A stretch of 64,000 nucleotides of DNA from Lachnospiraceae bacterium. Its GTDB lineage: Bacteria > Bacillota > Clostridia > Lachnospirales > Lachnospiraceae. A program made the translations under genes and the position numbers. Below are positions 8,787 through 16,958 of this stretch, in pieces. The notes beneath the pieces are model-generated. The model was given only the letters and a program-made list of their open reading frames with translations, did no database searches and had not been told where the DNA came from. Each line of letters begins with the position of its first letter. Position 1 is the stretch's first letter. Location: contig JAEEIK010000036.1 in NCBI GenBank assembly GCA_016281335.1, forward strand, positions 62,001 through 126,000, written 5' to 3'.

Positions 8787-9524
8787 TTATCCCTTTAAAC
8801 GTACTCCTGTCAGGTATATCACACTCTTCATATAGCTTATGATAAACTTGAGAAGTTTTCTTTTTGATTCGCCGTACCTTCGCTTCTCAAATACTATGGG
8901 CACTTCCGATACCTTAAAGTGCTTTCCTTCTCTTTGCTTATCCAGCTTAAGATACATCAGCACTTCCTGAAGCACATCATAGTTTTTACACTTAAGCTTA
9001 TCAACCACAGCCTTAAGTCTTACGGTCCTGTATACGCGGTAATCCGTGGACATGTCCTTTGCCTTGATCCCCAGCACCACACCGTAGACCGTATTCAGTA
9101 TATGGGACATAGCCTTGGAGCTTTTGGAATCATTGCTGACTCCGCCTTTGGTATAACGGGAACCGATCACCACATCACATTTCTCACTTACAAATCTCTC
9201 ATAAAGCCAGGGGATGCATTTCGGATCATGGCTCATATCCGCATCCATTATCAGAAAAGCCCTGTAGCCCGCCTTTCTTATACCTTCCTTAAAGGCTTCG
9301 GCAAACCCCGGCTTTTCCTGGTTGTAATACTTCGCCCCATATTCCTGACACACTGCATCGCTGTTATCCATGCTCTGCATTCCGTCTATGACTATGACTT
9401 CATACTTTTCCCCGGTCAGATCCAGTTCATTCTTTATCAGCGGGATCAGTATCTTAAGATTCTCCTCTTCGCCATAGGCCAGAAGTACAGCGCTTATACC
9501 TCTTGATAACCCCTTTTTCTCCAT
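8787..9524 (-). CDS. Family 2 glycosyltransferase, polyprenol-phosphate sugar transferase type
   Basis: A 245-residue GT-A domain without membrane segments. SAVLLAYGEEENL opens the fold, VIVIDGMQS follows, and the metal-binding DADMSHDP is typical of the dolichyl/undecaprenyl-phosphate mannosyl- or glucosyltransferase branch, as is the C-terminal RRYGESKRKL. These enzymes move a sugar from a nucleotide donor to polyprenyl phosphate on the inner membrane face. The lipid-sugar product would suit GT-C enzymes such as the PTPS_related protein of the nearby exosortase operon, but the gene is separate from that operon and the connection is inference. Confidence 0.8.
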   Translation of the reverse strand: MEKKGLSRGISAVLLAYGEEENLKILIPLIKNELDLTGEKYEVIVIDGMQSMDNSDAVCQEYGAKYYNQEKPGFAEAFKEGIRKAGYRAFLIMDADMSHDPKCIPWLYERFVSEKCDVVIGSRYTKGGVSNDSKSSKAMSHILNTVYGVVLGIKAKDMSTDYRVYRTVRLKAVVDKLKCKNYDVLQEVLMYLKLDKQREGKHFKVSEVPIVFEKRRYGESKRKLLKFIISYMKSVIYLTGVRLKG

Positions 9525-9659
9525 GATCGCTCTCCGTTTCTTTTCAGTGTTTACTTATACTCAGTTTTATCTCTTCTTTCTTCTGAGGTTCTCTGTCCAT
9601 TTTACTGTCTTCTGCTTTCTTTGTCGACTGTCTTTTTATGCTTTCGCGCTTCTTTTCAT

Positions 9660-9959
9660 TCAGGCCTCTTTTATCTCTCCGTCCACCACTTTGAGTTCAC
9701 CGAGTTTATCGAGCACTTCACTGCGGTAATCTATCTCATCTTCATCCTGGAAACCGATGAATACCACTCTATCTATCGCGCCTCTGTCAAAGAAGAGCAT
9801 ATTGTCTGCACCGGATATCCCGTCGGGATAGAAGCAGCCCATATAATCAAATATATGGTCATTACCTTCCGCCAGGACCACACGTCCGCATATCATTACC
9901 AGATGCTCACCTTCGGTAAGCTGTACTATCGAGCCGCAGGGCAACATATCTTTATACAT
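9660..9959 (-). CDS. DUF4176 family protein, copy 1
   Basis: A 99-residue cytoplasmic protein with the block LPCGSIVQL, GRVVLAEGNDHIFDYMGC, FFDR and FIGFQDEDE that I associate with family DUF4176. GGAGGT stands eight bases before the ATG. It is clearly paralogous to the gene at the other end of the cassette (about half the residues identical by eye). From memory, DUF4176 proteins are often encoded near type VII secretion and LXG toxin genes in Firmicutes; no secretion ATPase or WXG100 gene is visible here. It probably acts with the large protein encoded 22 bases upstream. Confidence 0.68.
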   Translation of the reverse strand: MYKDMLPCGSIVQLTEGEHLVMICGRVVLAEGNDHIFDYMGCFYPDGISGADNMLFFDRGAIDRVVFIGFQDEDEIDYRSEVLDKLGELKVVDGEIKEA

Positions 9960-9981
9960 TTATCTATACCTCCAACTGTTA

Positions 9982-12063
9982 TTATAGTCTTCTGTTATTA
10001 TTGTTTGCCGGTCCGTTATTGTTATTTGCCGGGTTTTCTATCACTTCAAACTGGGCTGCAAGATCTCTTTCTCTGGGCGGCCGGTTTGCCTTATCCTGAG
10101 CTTTCTTTTCCTTGATCTTCTGAACCTGTTTTGATCTTGCTCTCCAGTTTTTGAACTTCTCCTTCAGGCCGGTGATATCAATGGATATTTCAAAGCCTGC
10201 GCCAAGTCCCAGCGCCGCTGAAAGACCGAAACTGAAGAAGTCCTTGGTCGCTACATACTTGACCTTGACACCCGCTCCTATGGCCGACACCGAAGCCTTG
10301 CCTCCGAAGCGTATACCGAAGAGAGTGAGACCGCCGCTGGCCGTTCCGGTAAAGACAGCAGCCGAAGCGCTTAAGTCAGTGCTCACGCCTATGCCCTCAT
10401 GAGGATTGCCGTCCTTATCCTTATAGCGTATCATTCCTATTCCGCCCTGGGCCGTAGCTCCTGCCGCTCCGATATTTCCTTCCACCTTGCCGTCAAGCTT
10501 GACCCAGTCTTTCTTATAGCCTGCATGTCCCTTTGCCACGCCTCGTACACCATAGGCTTCTGCAGAGGCTCCCGCATATATCTTGGTCTCCCACAGATTG
10601 CTTCCCGATATGGCAAAGCCCACATTGGCTGCGCTTTTCACGGTACCCACTGTCACATGTGCACTGGCTCCCAGACTTCCGTGTTCGCTCTTCACCTTGC
10701 TGCGTACTTTCAGCACACGGGCTTTGCCCTTAAACACATTAGTGCCGACATTGAGCAGATCTTGGTTTTCAAACACACCGTTAGTATATGCCACGGTAGC
10801 ATCCTTGGCTCCCACATTAAACTTATGTGACTTGAAGAAGTCCTTAACGTTCTGCTTAAATCCTTTTTTCTTGAAGTCTATGCCGCCATGGTCTTCATAA
10901 GCTGAAAACAGGGATACGGTCGAACTTATCTTTCCGTCATTGACGGTCTTCTCATACGCTTCTTTATGCTTTCTGGTGCTCTCGGGATTTTCCTTGACAC
11001 CGTACTGTGCCATATCCTTAAGCTTCTTCATATCCTGTATCATACTTATCTTTGCGGCATTGTCGAACTCATCCTCAGCACGAAGACGGTCTATTTCCGC
11101 ATTAAGCTCCTCGGCATTTTTCCCCTTAAGCTCCCTAAGCTCATCCTTGTCCATTCTGACATATTCGGGCCTGGAAACGATCTTAGCCCTCAGATCAAGA
11201 TATTCCGCCTGCATCTCAAGGACATTGATCTTATCCTCCATTGCCGCAAACATTTTGGGAGAAATTTTCATATTCCTCAGAGCCGCATAGAAATTATCAC
11301 TGTTTGTTTCTTTAAGCTCTTCCAGTTTGCGGTAAGTAGATACGGACTTGTAAAGCTTTTCACGGTATTTCTCATAATTCTTCCTGAATCCCGCATCATC
11401 CGAAAAGTCAAGTATGTCACCGCGGTGCAGACCGTATCCGGCCGACAGTTCCTTCCCTCTGTTCTCATTATATGTATCATTCAGATCATACTGGGTTTTG
11501 AAGTCGTCAAACTTCTTTACGGATGCGAGCACGGATGCCTGTATATCACGCCTTGCACGGACTGTTATCTCCACTTCCTTAAGATCATTAACACTTAATT
11601 TCCTGTTGTGCTCCATGGCTTTTCTCGGTCTCGAAAGCGGAGCCTCACGTTCCAGAGCTGCATTCAAATTTGCTTCAGCCTCGGCCTTCATATTCGCCGC
11701 TTCCGTAAGAAGCGATTGGGCTGCCGAAAGGCGTTTGTACTTATCTCCCTTACTGACGATCTTAGTGTTGTTCGCACCATCTAAGGAATAATGATCATCA
11801 TCCCTTTTTTTCTGCTTATACGTATTTGCCTTATTCTGTATTTCCTGAAACAGATCTCTCAGCTGCTCATTCTGCTTTGACGAGAGGACCTCCTGATCAT
11901 AATAGCCCTCAAGCGCTAAACATGCTTCTTCCACAGCGGTGACCAGCTCATCGTGCTCATCGGAAAAACTGCTTCCGAATATCAGCCCGCGCCCTGCATC
12001 CAGCTGCTTCTGCAGATCCTTTAATTTTCCGAGCCATAATGCCCTTTTATCTTTTTCATTCAT
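9982..12063 (-). CDS. Large unknown protein between two DUF4176 genes; candidate secreted effector
   Basis: I do not recognise this 693-residue protein. Residues 1-400 are charged and helical with several predicted coiled coils (around 60-95, 110-190, 255-360). Residues about 430-630 change to a Gly/Ala/Ser/Val-rich segment in which GASAEAYG, GVAKGHAG, GNIGAAGATAQGG and GGLTLFGIRFGGKAS suggest beta or pore-like repeats. A basic coil (635-670) and an Asn-rich end (NNNNGPANNNN) close it. There is no signal peptide and no classic membrane helix. It overlaps the upstream DUF4176 gene by 8 bp. The layout of helical front and glycine-rich rear resembles polymorphic-toxin or contact-secreted proteins, but no toxin active site is visible. 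Confidence 0.6.
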   Translation of the reverse strand: MNEKDKRALWLGKLKDLQKQLDAGRGLIFGSSFSDEHDELVTAVEEACLALEGYYDQEVLSSKQNEQLRDLFQEIQNKANTYKQKKRDDDHYSLDGANNTKIVSKGDKYKRLSAAQSLLTEAANMKAEAEANLNAALEREAPLSRPRKAMEHNRKLSVNDLKEVEITVRARRDIQASVLASVKKFDDFKTQYDLNDTYNENRGKELSAGYGLHRGDILDFSDDAGFRKNYEKYREKLYKSVSTYRKLEELKETNSDNFYAALRNMKISPKMFAAMEDKINVLEMQAEYLDLRAKIVSRPEYVRMDKDELRELKGKNAEELNAEIDRLRAEDEFDNAAKISMIQDMKKLKDMAQYGVKENPESTRKHKEAYEKTVNDGKISSTVSLFSAYEDHGGIDFKKKGFKQNVKDFFKSHKFNVGAKDATVAYTNGVFENQDLLNVGTNVFKGKARVLKVRSKVKSEHGSLGASAHVTVGTVKSAANVGFAISGSNLWETKIYAGASAEAYGVRGVAKGHAGYKKDWVKLDGKVEGNIGAAGATAQGGIGMIRYKDKDGNPHEGIGVSTDLSASAAVFTGTASGGLTLFGIRFGGKASVSAIGAGVKVKYVATKDFFSFGLSAALGLGAGFEISIDITGLKEKFKNWRARSKQVQKIKEKKAQDKANRPPRERDLAAQFEVIENPANNNNGPANNNNRRL

Positions 12064-12391
12064 CGGTGCTCTCTACCTCAACCATTTCACCATTGACAAT
12101 TTCCAGTTCCCCGAGCTTATCCAGTACTTCTGTCCTGAAAGCTATCTCGTACTCATCCTGGTATCCTATGAAATACAGGCGTTCCACAGCTTCCCTGTCA
12201 AAGAATATCAGCTCGTCACCCTTACCCATGCCTTCAGGATATATGCAGCCCACATAATCATAGATGCGGTCGTCTCCCTCGGCGCATACGATGCGTCCGC
12301 TGATGAATACCTTGGGATCCATATCCTTAAGGCTTACTACCGAGCCGAGAGGTAACAAACCCTTATAATCCTTTTTCTGTTTTTCCGCCAT
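12056..12391 (-). CDS. DUF4176 family protein, copy 2
   Basis: A 111-residue paralogue of the gene at the far end of the cassette, with the same blocks: LPLGSVVSL, GRIVCAEGDDRIYDYVGC, FFDREAVER and FIGYQDEYE, then LDKLGELEIV. The N-terminus is slightly longer (MAEKQKKDYKG). It is the first gene of the three-gene cassette, has GGAGG upstream, and its end overlaps the start of the 693-residue protein. Two diverged copies flanking one large gene suggest that each serves the large protein, for example as chaperone or immunity partner; this is inference. Confidence 0.68.
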   Translation of the reverse strand: MAEKQKKDYKGLLPLGSVVSLKDMDPKVFISGRIVCAEGDDRIYDYVGCIYPEGMGKGDELIFFDREAVERLYFIGYQDEYEIAFRTEVLDKLGELEIVNGEMVEVESTDE

Positions 12392-12487
12392 TTCTTTTTC
12401 CTCCTTATGTGATACTCTTATTTCTTTTTTCTTAGTTGTGCCTGCATCATATCATGCCGGGCGTAGCAAAAGTGAAGCGAAGTGCAT

Positions 12488-13420
12488 CTATAATCTTGCA
12501 ATTGATATTCCGTAGGGATTAAGCGCATCCCTGTGGCTCATTTTTATCGTATCCCGGTATTCGCTTGGCGTGCATCCCAGGTTCTTTTTAAACACACGGT
12601 TAAAATAACTGGCATTGTTAAAACCCACACTATCGGATAGCTTCTGCATCGAAGAAGCGCTCGGGTCGTTTTTCTGCATACGCCTTGCCGCTTCAAATAT
12701 CCTGTATCTTAAGAGATATTCAAAGGGAGTTAATGAAGTGGAACGTTTAAAACAGCGACAGCATTCACTGTTACTCACATGTATGCTCCCCGCTATATCT
12801 TCCAGTTTCAGCTCGCGCATATACTCTTTATGTATAAAACTTATGGCCTCCTTGACTCTTTCCTCATCGGTAAGAGCTTTTAAGTCGGCATTGTTGTCAC
12901 CGGAAGCGCTGTATTCCAACAGTCTCAACCAGAAAGTCGAAAGCAGGCTCTTGGTCTCCAGCTCGTAACCGTATTCCTTATTAAGATTAGCCGAGAGTAT
13001 GGATTCCACGGCATCAAGACTCTTTCTGTCGTAAGGATCGCCGGCTCTTAAGACCGCATAGCCCAGCTGTCTGTTTTCGATAAGAGGAAGATAATACTTG
13101 GTAGCCAGAAAAGAATCCGGCTGTTCAAACAGATATGATGAATTGAAAAGTATGGAAAGCACCACGCAGTCGCTGTCCGAGGCCGGATGTATCGAGTGCA
13201 GGTGTCCGGAGTTGATCCATATGGAATCCCCCGCGGAAAGCAATGCTTCGCTCTCTCCTACAGAGAATCTCACGCTCCCGCTCCGCACCAGATCGATCTC
13301 CATCTCGCTGTGCCAGTGGGGCGGTACACACTCCAAGAACATATTACGCAGATCAACGTAATACACCGCTACCGGATAATCTGTGTTGGTATTTTCGTAG
13401 TAATCCTCATAGATCCTCAT
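12488..13420 (-). CDS. AraC family transcriptional regulator with cupin sensor domain
   Basis: A 310-residue regulator. The N-terminal half is a cupin-like ligand domain (PPHWHSEMEIDLV, then GDSIWINSGHLHSI). The C-terminal 100 residues hold two helix-turn-helix motifs: LEDIAGSIHVSNSECCRCFK and DSVGFNNASYFNRVFKKNLG, followed by PSEYR. AraC proteins of this type usually sense sugars or aromatic compounds; the ligand and targets here are unknown. The ATG lies only about seven bases past a good minus-strand minus-10 box (TAAAAT at 13428-13433) and has no ribosome site, so it may be translated from a leaderless transcript. Confidence 0.88.
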   Translation of the reverse strand: MRIYEDYYENTNTDYPVAVYYVDLRNMFLECVPPHWHSEMEIDLVRSGSVRFSVGESEALLSAGDSIWINSGHLHSIHPASDSDCVVLSILFNSSYLFEQPDSFLATKYYLPLIENRQLGYAVLRAGDPYDRKSLDAVESILSANLNKEYGYELETKSLLSTFWLRLLEYSASGDNNADLKALTDEERVKEAISFIHKEYMRELKLEDIAGSIHVSNSECCRCFKRSTSLTPFEYLLRYRIFEAARRMQKNDPSASSMQKLSDSVGFNNASYFNRVFKKNLGCTPSEYRDTIKMSHRDALNPYGISIARL

Positions 13421-13427
13421 GCATAAG

Positions 13428-13456
13428 ATTTTATCAAAAAAAAAACTTTTCTACAA
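13428..13456 (-). promoter_or_regulatory. Promoter of the AraC-family gene
   Basis: TTGTAG (13451-13456) and TAAAAT (13428-13433) are 17 bases apart on the minus strand, with ten consecutive T inside the spacer. The expected start of transcription coincides with the start codon of the regulator within a base or two. Confidence 0.5.
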
Positions 13457-13457
13457 T

Positions 13458-13504
13458 AAAAAAGGCTTCTCCCCTCCGGGGAGAAGCTGTCGCCTTCAGG
13501 CGAC
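13458..13504 (-). terminator. prfA terminator formed by a two-hairpin dispersed repeat
   Basis: Directly after the prfA stop come two stem-loops: GTCGCC/GGCGAC (13489-13504) and CTTCTCCCC/GGGGAGAAG (13466-13486). On the minus strand the second is followed by six T. The pair, plus the CTGATGAGGGG box next to the gene, belongs to a palindromic repeat family I recall from Clostridia; a related copy lies at 16907-16946 and a remnant box at 6400-6414. Confidence 0.75.
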
Positions 13505-13516
13505 TGATGAGGGGCT

Positions 13517-14590
13517 TTACTCATTCCCCATCTTAAGCAGCTTCGCGGCCTGGTCCGCCGTGGTGCATGCATCTATGATCTCCTGCAGATCACCGCCCAA
13601 TACCTTATCGATCTTATAGAGCGTCAGCCCTATTCTGTGATCCGTGACTCTTCCCTGAGGGAAGTTGTAGGTCCTTATCTTCTCGGAACGGTCTCCGGTA
13701 CCTATCTGGCTCCGCCTTAAGTCCGCTTCCGCATCATGAGCCTTCTGGCACTCCAGATCATAAAGCCTTGCCCTGAGTATCTGAAAGGCTTTTTCTTTAT
13801 TCTGTATCTGTGACTTTTCCGTCTGGGAATAGATCACTATGCCCGTCGGATAATGGGTAAGTCTCACCGCCGAGTCGGTGGTGTTGACACACTGGCCTCC
13901 GTTACCGCTGGCCCTGGTCACGTCAATTCGGATATCCTTTTCATCTATCTGTACATCCACATCTTCGGCCTCGGGCATTACTGCTACAGTCGCCGTGGAA
14001 GTATGTATCCTTCCTCCCGATTCGGTTTCCGGCACACGCTGCACCCTGTGAACGCCGCTTTCATATTTAAGCACCGAATAGGCACCGTTGCCGCTTACCA
14101 TGAATTCCACTTCCTTCATGCCGCCGATCCCGGTCTCGTCCACCGATACCAGTTCGCTCTTCCAGTGCCTGCTCTCCACATAGTGGGTATACATCCTGTA
14201 CAGTTCCGCAGCAAAAAGAGCCGCCTCGTCTCCGCCTGCGCCCGCTCTTATCTCCACATATACATTTTTCTCATCATTGGGATCCTTGGGCAGAAGCAGT
14301 ATCTTAAGCTCCCTCTCAAGTTCCTCCATGCGCTTCTTTGACGCAGCCTGCTCTTCCTTGAGCATCGCCCTCATCTCTTCATCCTTCTCGGATTCCAGCA
14401 TCGAAAGGGCATCCGCTTCGTCTGACCTGCATTTCTTATACTCTTTATAAGCCGTAACAATAGGCTCCAGCTCGGCCTGTTCTTTCATCAGCTTTTTAAA
14501 ACGTTCCGCATCATTTGCCACATCCGGCATCTGCAGTTCGTTCATCAGCTCCTCATACCTGCCAAGCAGAGCCTCCAGTTTATCAAACAT
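13517..14590 (-). CDS. prfA: Peptide chain release factor 1
   Basis: RF1 reads UAA and UAG stop codons and triggers peptide release. The 357 residues match the family length. The peptidyl-hydrolysis motif GGQ is at 231-233 in [11 protein letters not shown], and the stop-codon-reading PET motif is at 187-189 in RVPETESGG, which identifies RF1 (RF2 has SPF). It lies two bases downstream of prmC, whose product methylates the Gln of GGQ, and is followed by a strong terminator, so the DUF1385-prmC-prfA run is one transcription unit. Confidence 0.97.
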   Translation of the reverse strand: MFDKLEALLGRYEELMNELQMPDVANDAERFKKLMKEQAELEPIVTAYKEYKKCRSDEADALSMLESEKDEEMRAMLKEEQAASKKRMEELERELKILLLPKDPNDEKNVYVEIRAGAGGDEAALFAAELYRMYTHYVESRHWKSELVSVDETGIGGMKEVEFMVSGNGAYSVLKYESGVHRVQRVPETESGGRIHTSTATVAVMPEAEDVDVQIDEKDIRIDVTRASGNGGQCVNTTDSAVRLTHYPTGIVIYSQTEKSQIQNKEKAFQILRARLYDLECQKAHDAEADLRRSQIGTGDRSEKIRTYNFPQGRVTDHRIGLTLYKIDKVLGGDLQEIIDACTTADQAAKLLKMGNE

Positions 14591-14592
14591 TT

Positions 14593-15420
14593 TTATATCC
14601 TTCCCGTAACCACTCTGTCCAGTCTCGCGTAATCCCTTATCACGCGCACTTCACTAAATCCGTTATCCGTAAGCAGCGTCGATACCGCCTCGCCCTGCTC
14701 CGAACCTATCTCAAGATAGAGCCTTCCGCCTGCATTTAAGTGGGCAGGCGCCTCTTTTACTATCCTTTTATAAAAATCCAATCCATCTGCTCCGCCGTCA
14801 AGCGCCGCTCTCGGTTCATACTTTCCCACCTCGGGCATCAGCAGATCTATCTCAGAAGTCCTTATATAAGGCGGATTTGAGGTTATCACGTCAAACTTGC
14901 CTTTCACTAACGCATACAGATCAGAGAGTATCCATTCGGCATTTATACCCTGATCCTTTGCATTTTCCTTAGCAACCTTCAGCGCCTTTTCCGAGACATC
15001 CGCTCCGGTTCCCTTTATACCGCTTTCGTTCTTTATAAGTCCTAAAAGTATGCAGCCGCTTCCGGTGCACAGATCAAGCACGCTCATATCTTTTACGCCG
15101 TCGCTTAAGACCTGCTCCACCAGCACTTCCGTATCCTGTCTGGGTATCAGCACATCCGGAGTCACCTTCAGTTCCATGCCCATAAAGCCCTGGGTTCCCA
15201 GGATATACTGAAGCGGCATCGATGCCTTTCTCTTCTGCAGATAGTCATCATAGGTGCGATGGGCTTCCGTAGTCACCAGTTTGTCCGGCTGCATGAAGAA
15301 GGTATTCTTGTCTATTCCGCAGGCCTGCATCAGCATAAGCCTTGCTTCCAGATCAGCTTCATCCTTTCCGGCCGCAGTCAGTTCTCTTTTCCCCTTAAGA
15401 TACAGTTCACGGAGTGTCAT
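14593..15420 (-). CDS. prmC: Release factor glutamine methyltransferase
   Basis: PrmC (HemK) methylates the GGQ glutamine of release factors with S-adenosylmethionine. The 275 residues include an N-terminal helical release-factor-binding domain, [12 protein letters not shown] (87-98), the SAM loop [10 protein letters not shown] (115-124) and the hallmark NPPY at 182-185. Its start lies 14 bases inside the preceding DUF1385 gene and its end is two bases before prfA, whose product is its substrate. Confidence 0.96.
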   Translation of the reverse strand: MTLRELYLKGKRELTAAGKDEADLEARLMLMQACGIDKNTFFMQPDKLVTTEAHRTYDDYLQKRKASMPLQYILGTQGFMGMELKVTPDVLIPRQDTEVLVEQVLSDGVKDMSVLDLCTGSGCILLGLIKNESGIKGTGADVSEKALKVAKENAKDQGINAEWILSDLYALVKGKFDVITSNPPYIRTSEIDLLMPEVGKYEPRAALDGGADGLDFYKRIVKEAPAHLNAGGRLYLEIGSEQGEAVSTLLTDNGFSEVRVIRDYARLDRVVTGRI

Positions 15421-16474
15421 CGCTTTGCCCTCCCATCATCTCGTCGATATCCAGTACGGATATCTCCACCGTCTCATCGCCGGTCTCTACAATACTTCCA
15501 TCGGGTTCTTTTCGTGTTTTCTTAACTACTCTGGACTTAAAATGCTTCTTCTGGAAAGTCTCCCAGTCAAAAACCGCTTCAGTCGCTGCTATCGCCACTT
15601 CTATCATATCATCATCCGGTTCTTTTGTGGTGATGCGCTGCATCCACAGTCCCGGTGCCGATATTATGCTTAAGAGAAAGCTGTCTTTTCTTCCCGCAAG
15701 TCTCAGTAATTCATAGGATATCCCTGCAATTACCGGGATCAGCAGCAGTCTGTATGCTATCCTCATAAGCCTTGAATCCGTCTTTATGAAGAAACACAGA
15801 ACTATGCCTATCAGTACGATAAATATCAGGAAACTCGTACCGCATCTCTTATGAAAACGTGAGGACCGTCTGACATTCTTTACATTCAGCGTCCTGCCGC
15901 TCTCTATGCAGTTGATGCATTTATGCTCTGCCCCGTGATACATGTAGAGCCGCTTTATATCTTTCATCAGAGCAATGGATGCCACATATATAAGGAACAC
16001 GGCTATCCTCATTACACCTTCTATGAGAAGCACCAGTGTCTGATCTTTAAGATATTTTCCTGCAAGCTCAGACACAAAATACGGAAGTATCATAAACAGC
16101 AGTATTGCTATCACTAGGCTCATCAGCACGGTAAAGCCGGTCACCACTGCTTCGGCCTTTGAGCCGAATATCTTCTCAAGCAGTCTGTCCCCTGCTGTAG
16201 GCTCTTCCTCTTCTTCTGCCTCCGTTGCAGAAAAGGTAAGTATATCCATGCCAAGACTCAGGGAATCGATAAAGGCTATGACACCCCTTACAAAAGGTAT
16301 CTTACGCGGTATGCTCTCGGGATTATATGCGAGCTTATGCATGCTTACGTCAATATTGCCGTCAGCCTTTCTCAATGCCACTGCATATTCTTCTTTATTC
16401 TTCATCATCACGCCTTCGAGTACGGCCTGTCCGCCTATGCCCGAATACACGCTCTTACGTTTTTTCTTAGCCAT
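15407..16474 (-). CDS. DUF1385 family membrane protein
   Basis: A 355-residue protein with the family hallmark GGQAVLEGVMMK near the N-terminus and YMYHGAEHKCINCIESG around residues 175-195. At least four membrane helices lie between about 105 and 265. DUF1385 proteins are widespread in Clostridia, often next to prmC and prfA as here; I recall a proposed metal-dependent role but no firm biochemical function. The C-terminal 60 residues are charged and variable. It starts the operon with prmC and prfA and follows the terminator of rpmE. Confidence 0.85.
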   Translation of the reverse strand: MAKKKRKSVYSGIGGQAVLEGVMMKNKEEYAVALRKADGNIDVSMHKLAYNPESIPRKIPFVRGVIAFIDSLSLGMDILTFSATEAEEEEEPTAGDRLLEKIFGSKAEAVVTGFTVLMSLVIAILLFMILPYFVSELAGKYLKDQTLVLLIEGVMRIAVFLIYVASIALMKDIKRLYMYHGAEHKCINCIESGRTLNVKNVRRSSRFHKRCGTSFLIFIVLIGIVLCFFIKTDSRLMRIAYRLLLIPVIAGISYELLRLAGRKDSFLLSIISAPGLWMQRITTKEPDDDMIEVAIAATEAVFDWETFQKKHFKSRVVKKTRKEPDGSIVETGDETVEISVLDIDEMMGGQSDDTP

Positions 16475-16516
16475 CTGTCCTTTTATTCCCTGAGGATTAT
16501 TTTTTATTATATCAAA

Positions 16517-16546
16517 AGATGAGACAGAAATAAATCTGTCTCATCT
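16517..16546 (-). terminator. Terminator after rpmE
   Basis: The arms AGATGAGACAGA (16517-16528) and its exact complement (16535-16546) form a 12-bp stem with a 6-base loop. On the minus strand TTTTGATATAAT follows, so it can end rpmE transcription; a TATAAT within that tail may start the DUF1385 operon. Confidence 0.7.
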
Positions 16547-16568
16547 GCTTGAAATCTTTGCAAATAAA

Positions 16569-16778
16569 CTACTTGCCTGCGTTAACGCCGTACTTCTTAT
16601 TGAACTTATCTACACGGCCTCTTGCCTGAGCAGCCTTCTGCTGACCGGTATAGAAAGGATGGCACTTGGAACAGATTTCCACGTGGATCTCCTTCTTGGT
16701 TGAACCCGTCACAAAAGTGTTACCGCAGTTGCAGGTCACCGTTGCCTGATAGTATTCGGGATGTATTCCTTCTCTCAT
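16569..16778 (-). CDS. rpmE: 50S ribosomal protein L31, zinc-binding form
   Basis: L31 sits at the bridge between ribosomal subunits. I take the start at MREGIHPEY because AAAGGAGG lies a few bases upstream; this gives 69 residues, the usual size. The zinc-ribbon form is shown by CNCGNTF and CSKCHPF. The tail [10 protein letters not shown] is typical. The gene is monocistronic, bounded by its own terminator and by the repeat downstream of the giant surface-protein gene. In Clostridia rpmE commonly lies close to rho, and here rho is about 7 kb upstream with the surface-protein gene and the toxin-antitoxin pair lying between them. Confidence 0.95.
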   Translation of the reverse strand: MREGIHPEYYQATVTCNCGNTFVTGSTKKEIHVEICSKCHPFYTGQQKAAQARGRVDKFNKKYGVNAGK

Positions 16779-16906
16779 CGTACGTTCCTCCTTTCGCCTC
16801 ACAGATAAACCATAAGGATTCGGTCATACCTGTGTGTGAAATCCAAGTTACAAAACAGCTTAATTACATTACCATATCTCTCACCGATTTGCAAGCCCTT
16901 TTTTAG

Positions 16907-16946
16907 CCTTCCCCTTGAGGGGAAGGTGTCAGTCCTTCGGACTGAC
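16907..16946. repeat. Two-hairpin palindromic repeat
   Basis: CCTTCCCC/GGGGAAGG (16907-16926) is followed by GTCAGTCC/GGACTGAC (16928-16946) and a GGATGAGGTG box beside the stop codon of the giant gene. It is the same family as the element after prfA. No T run follows on the minus strand, so termination here is less sure. Confidence 0.7.
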
Positions 16947-16958
16947 GGATGAGGTGTT

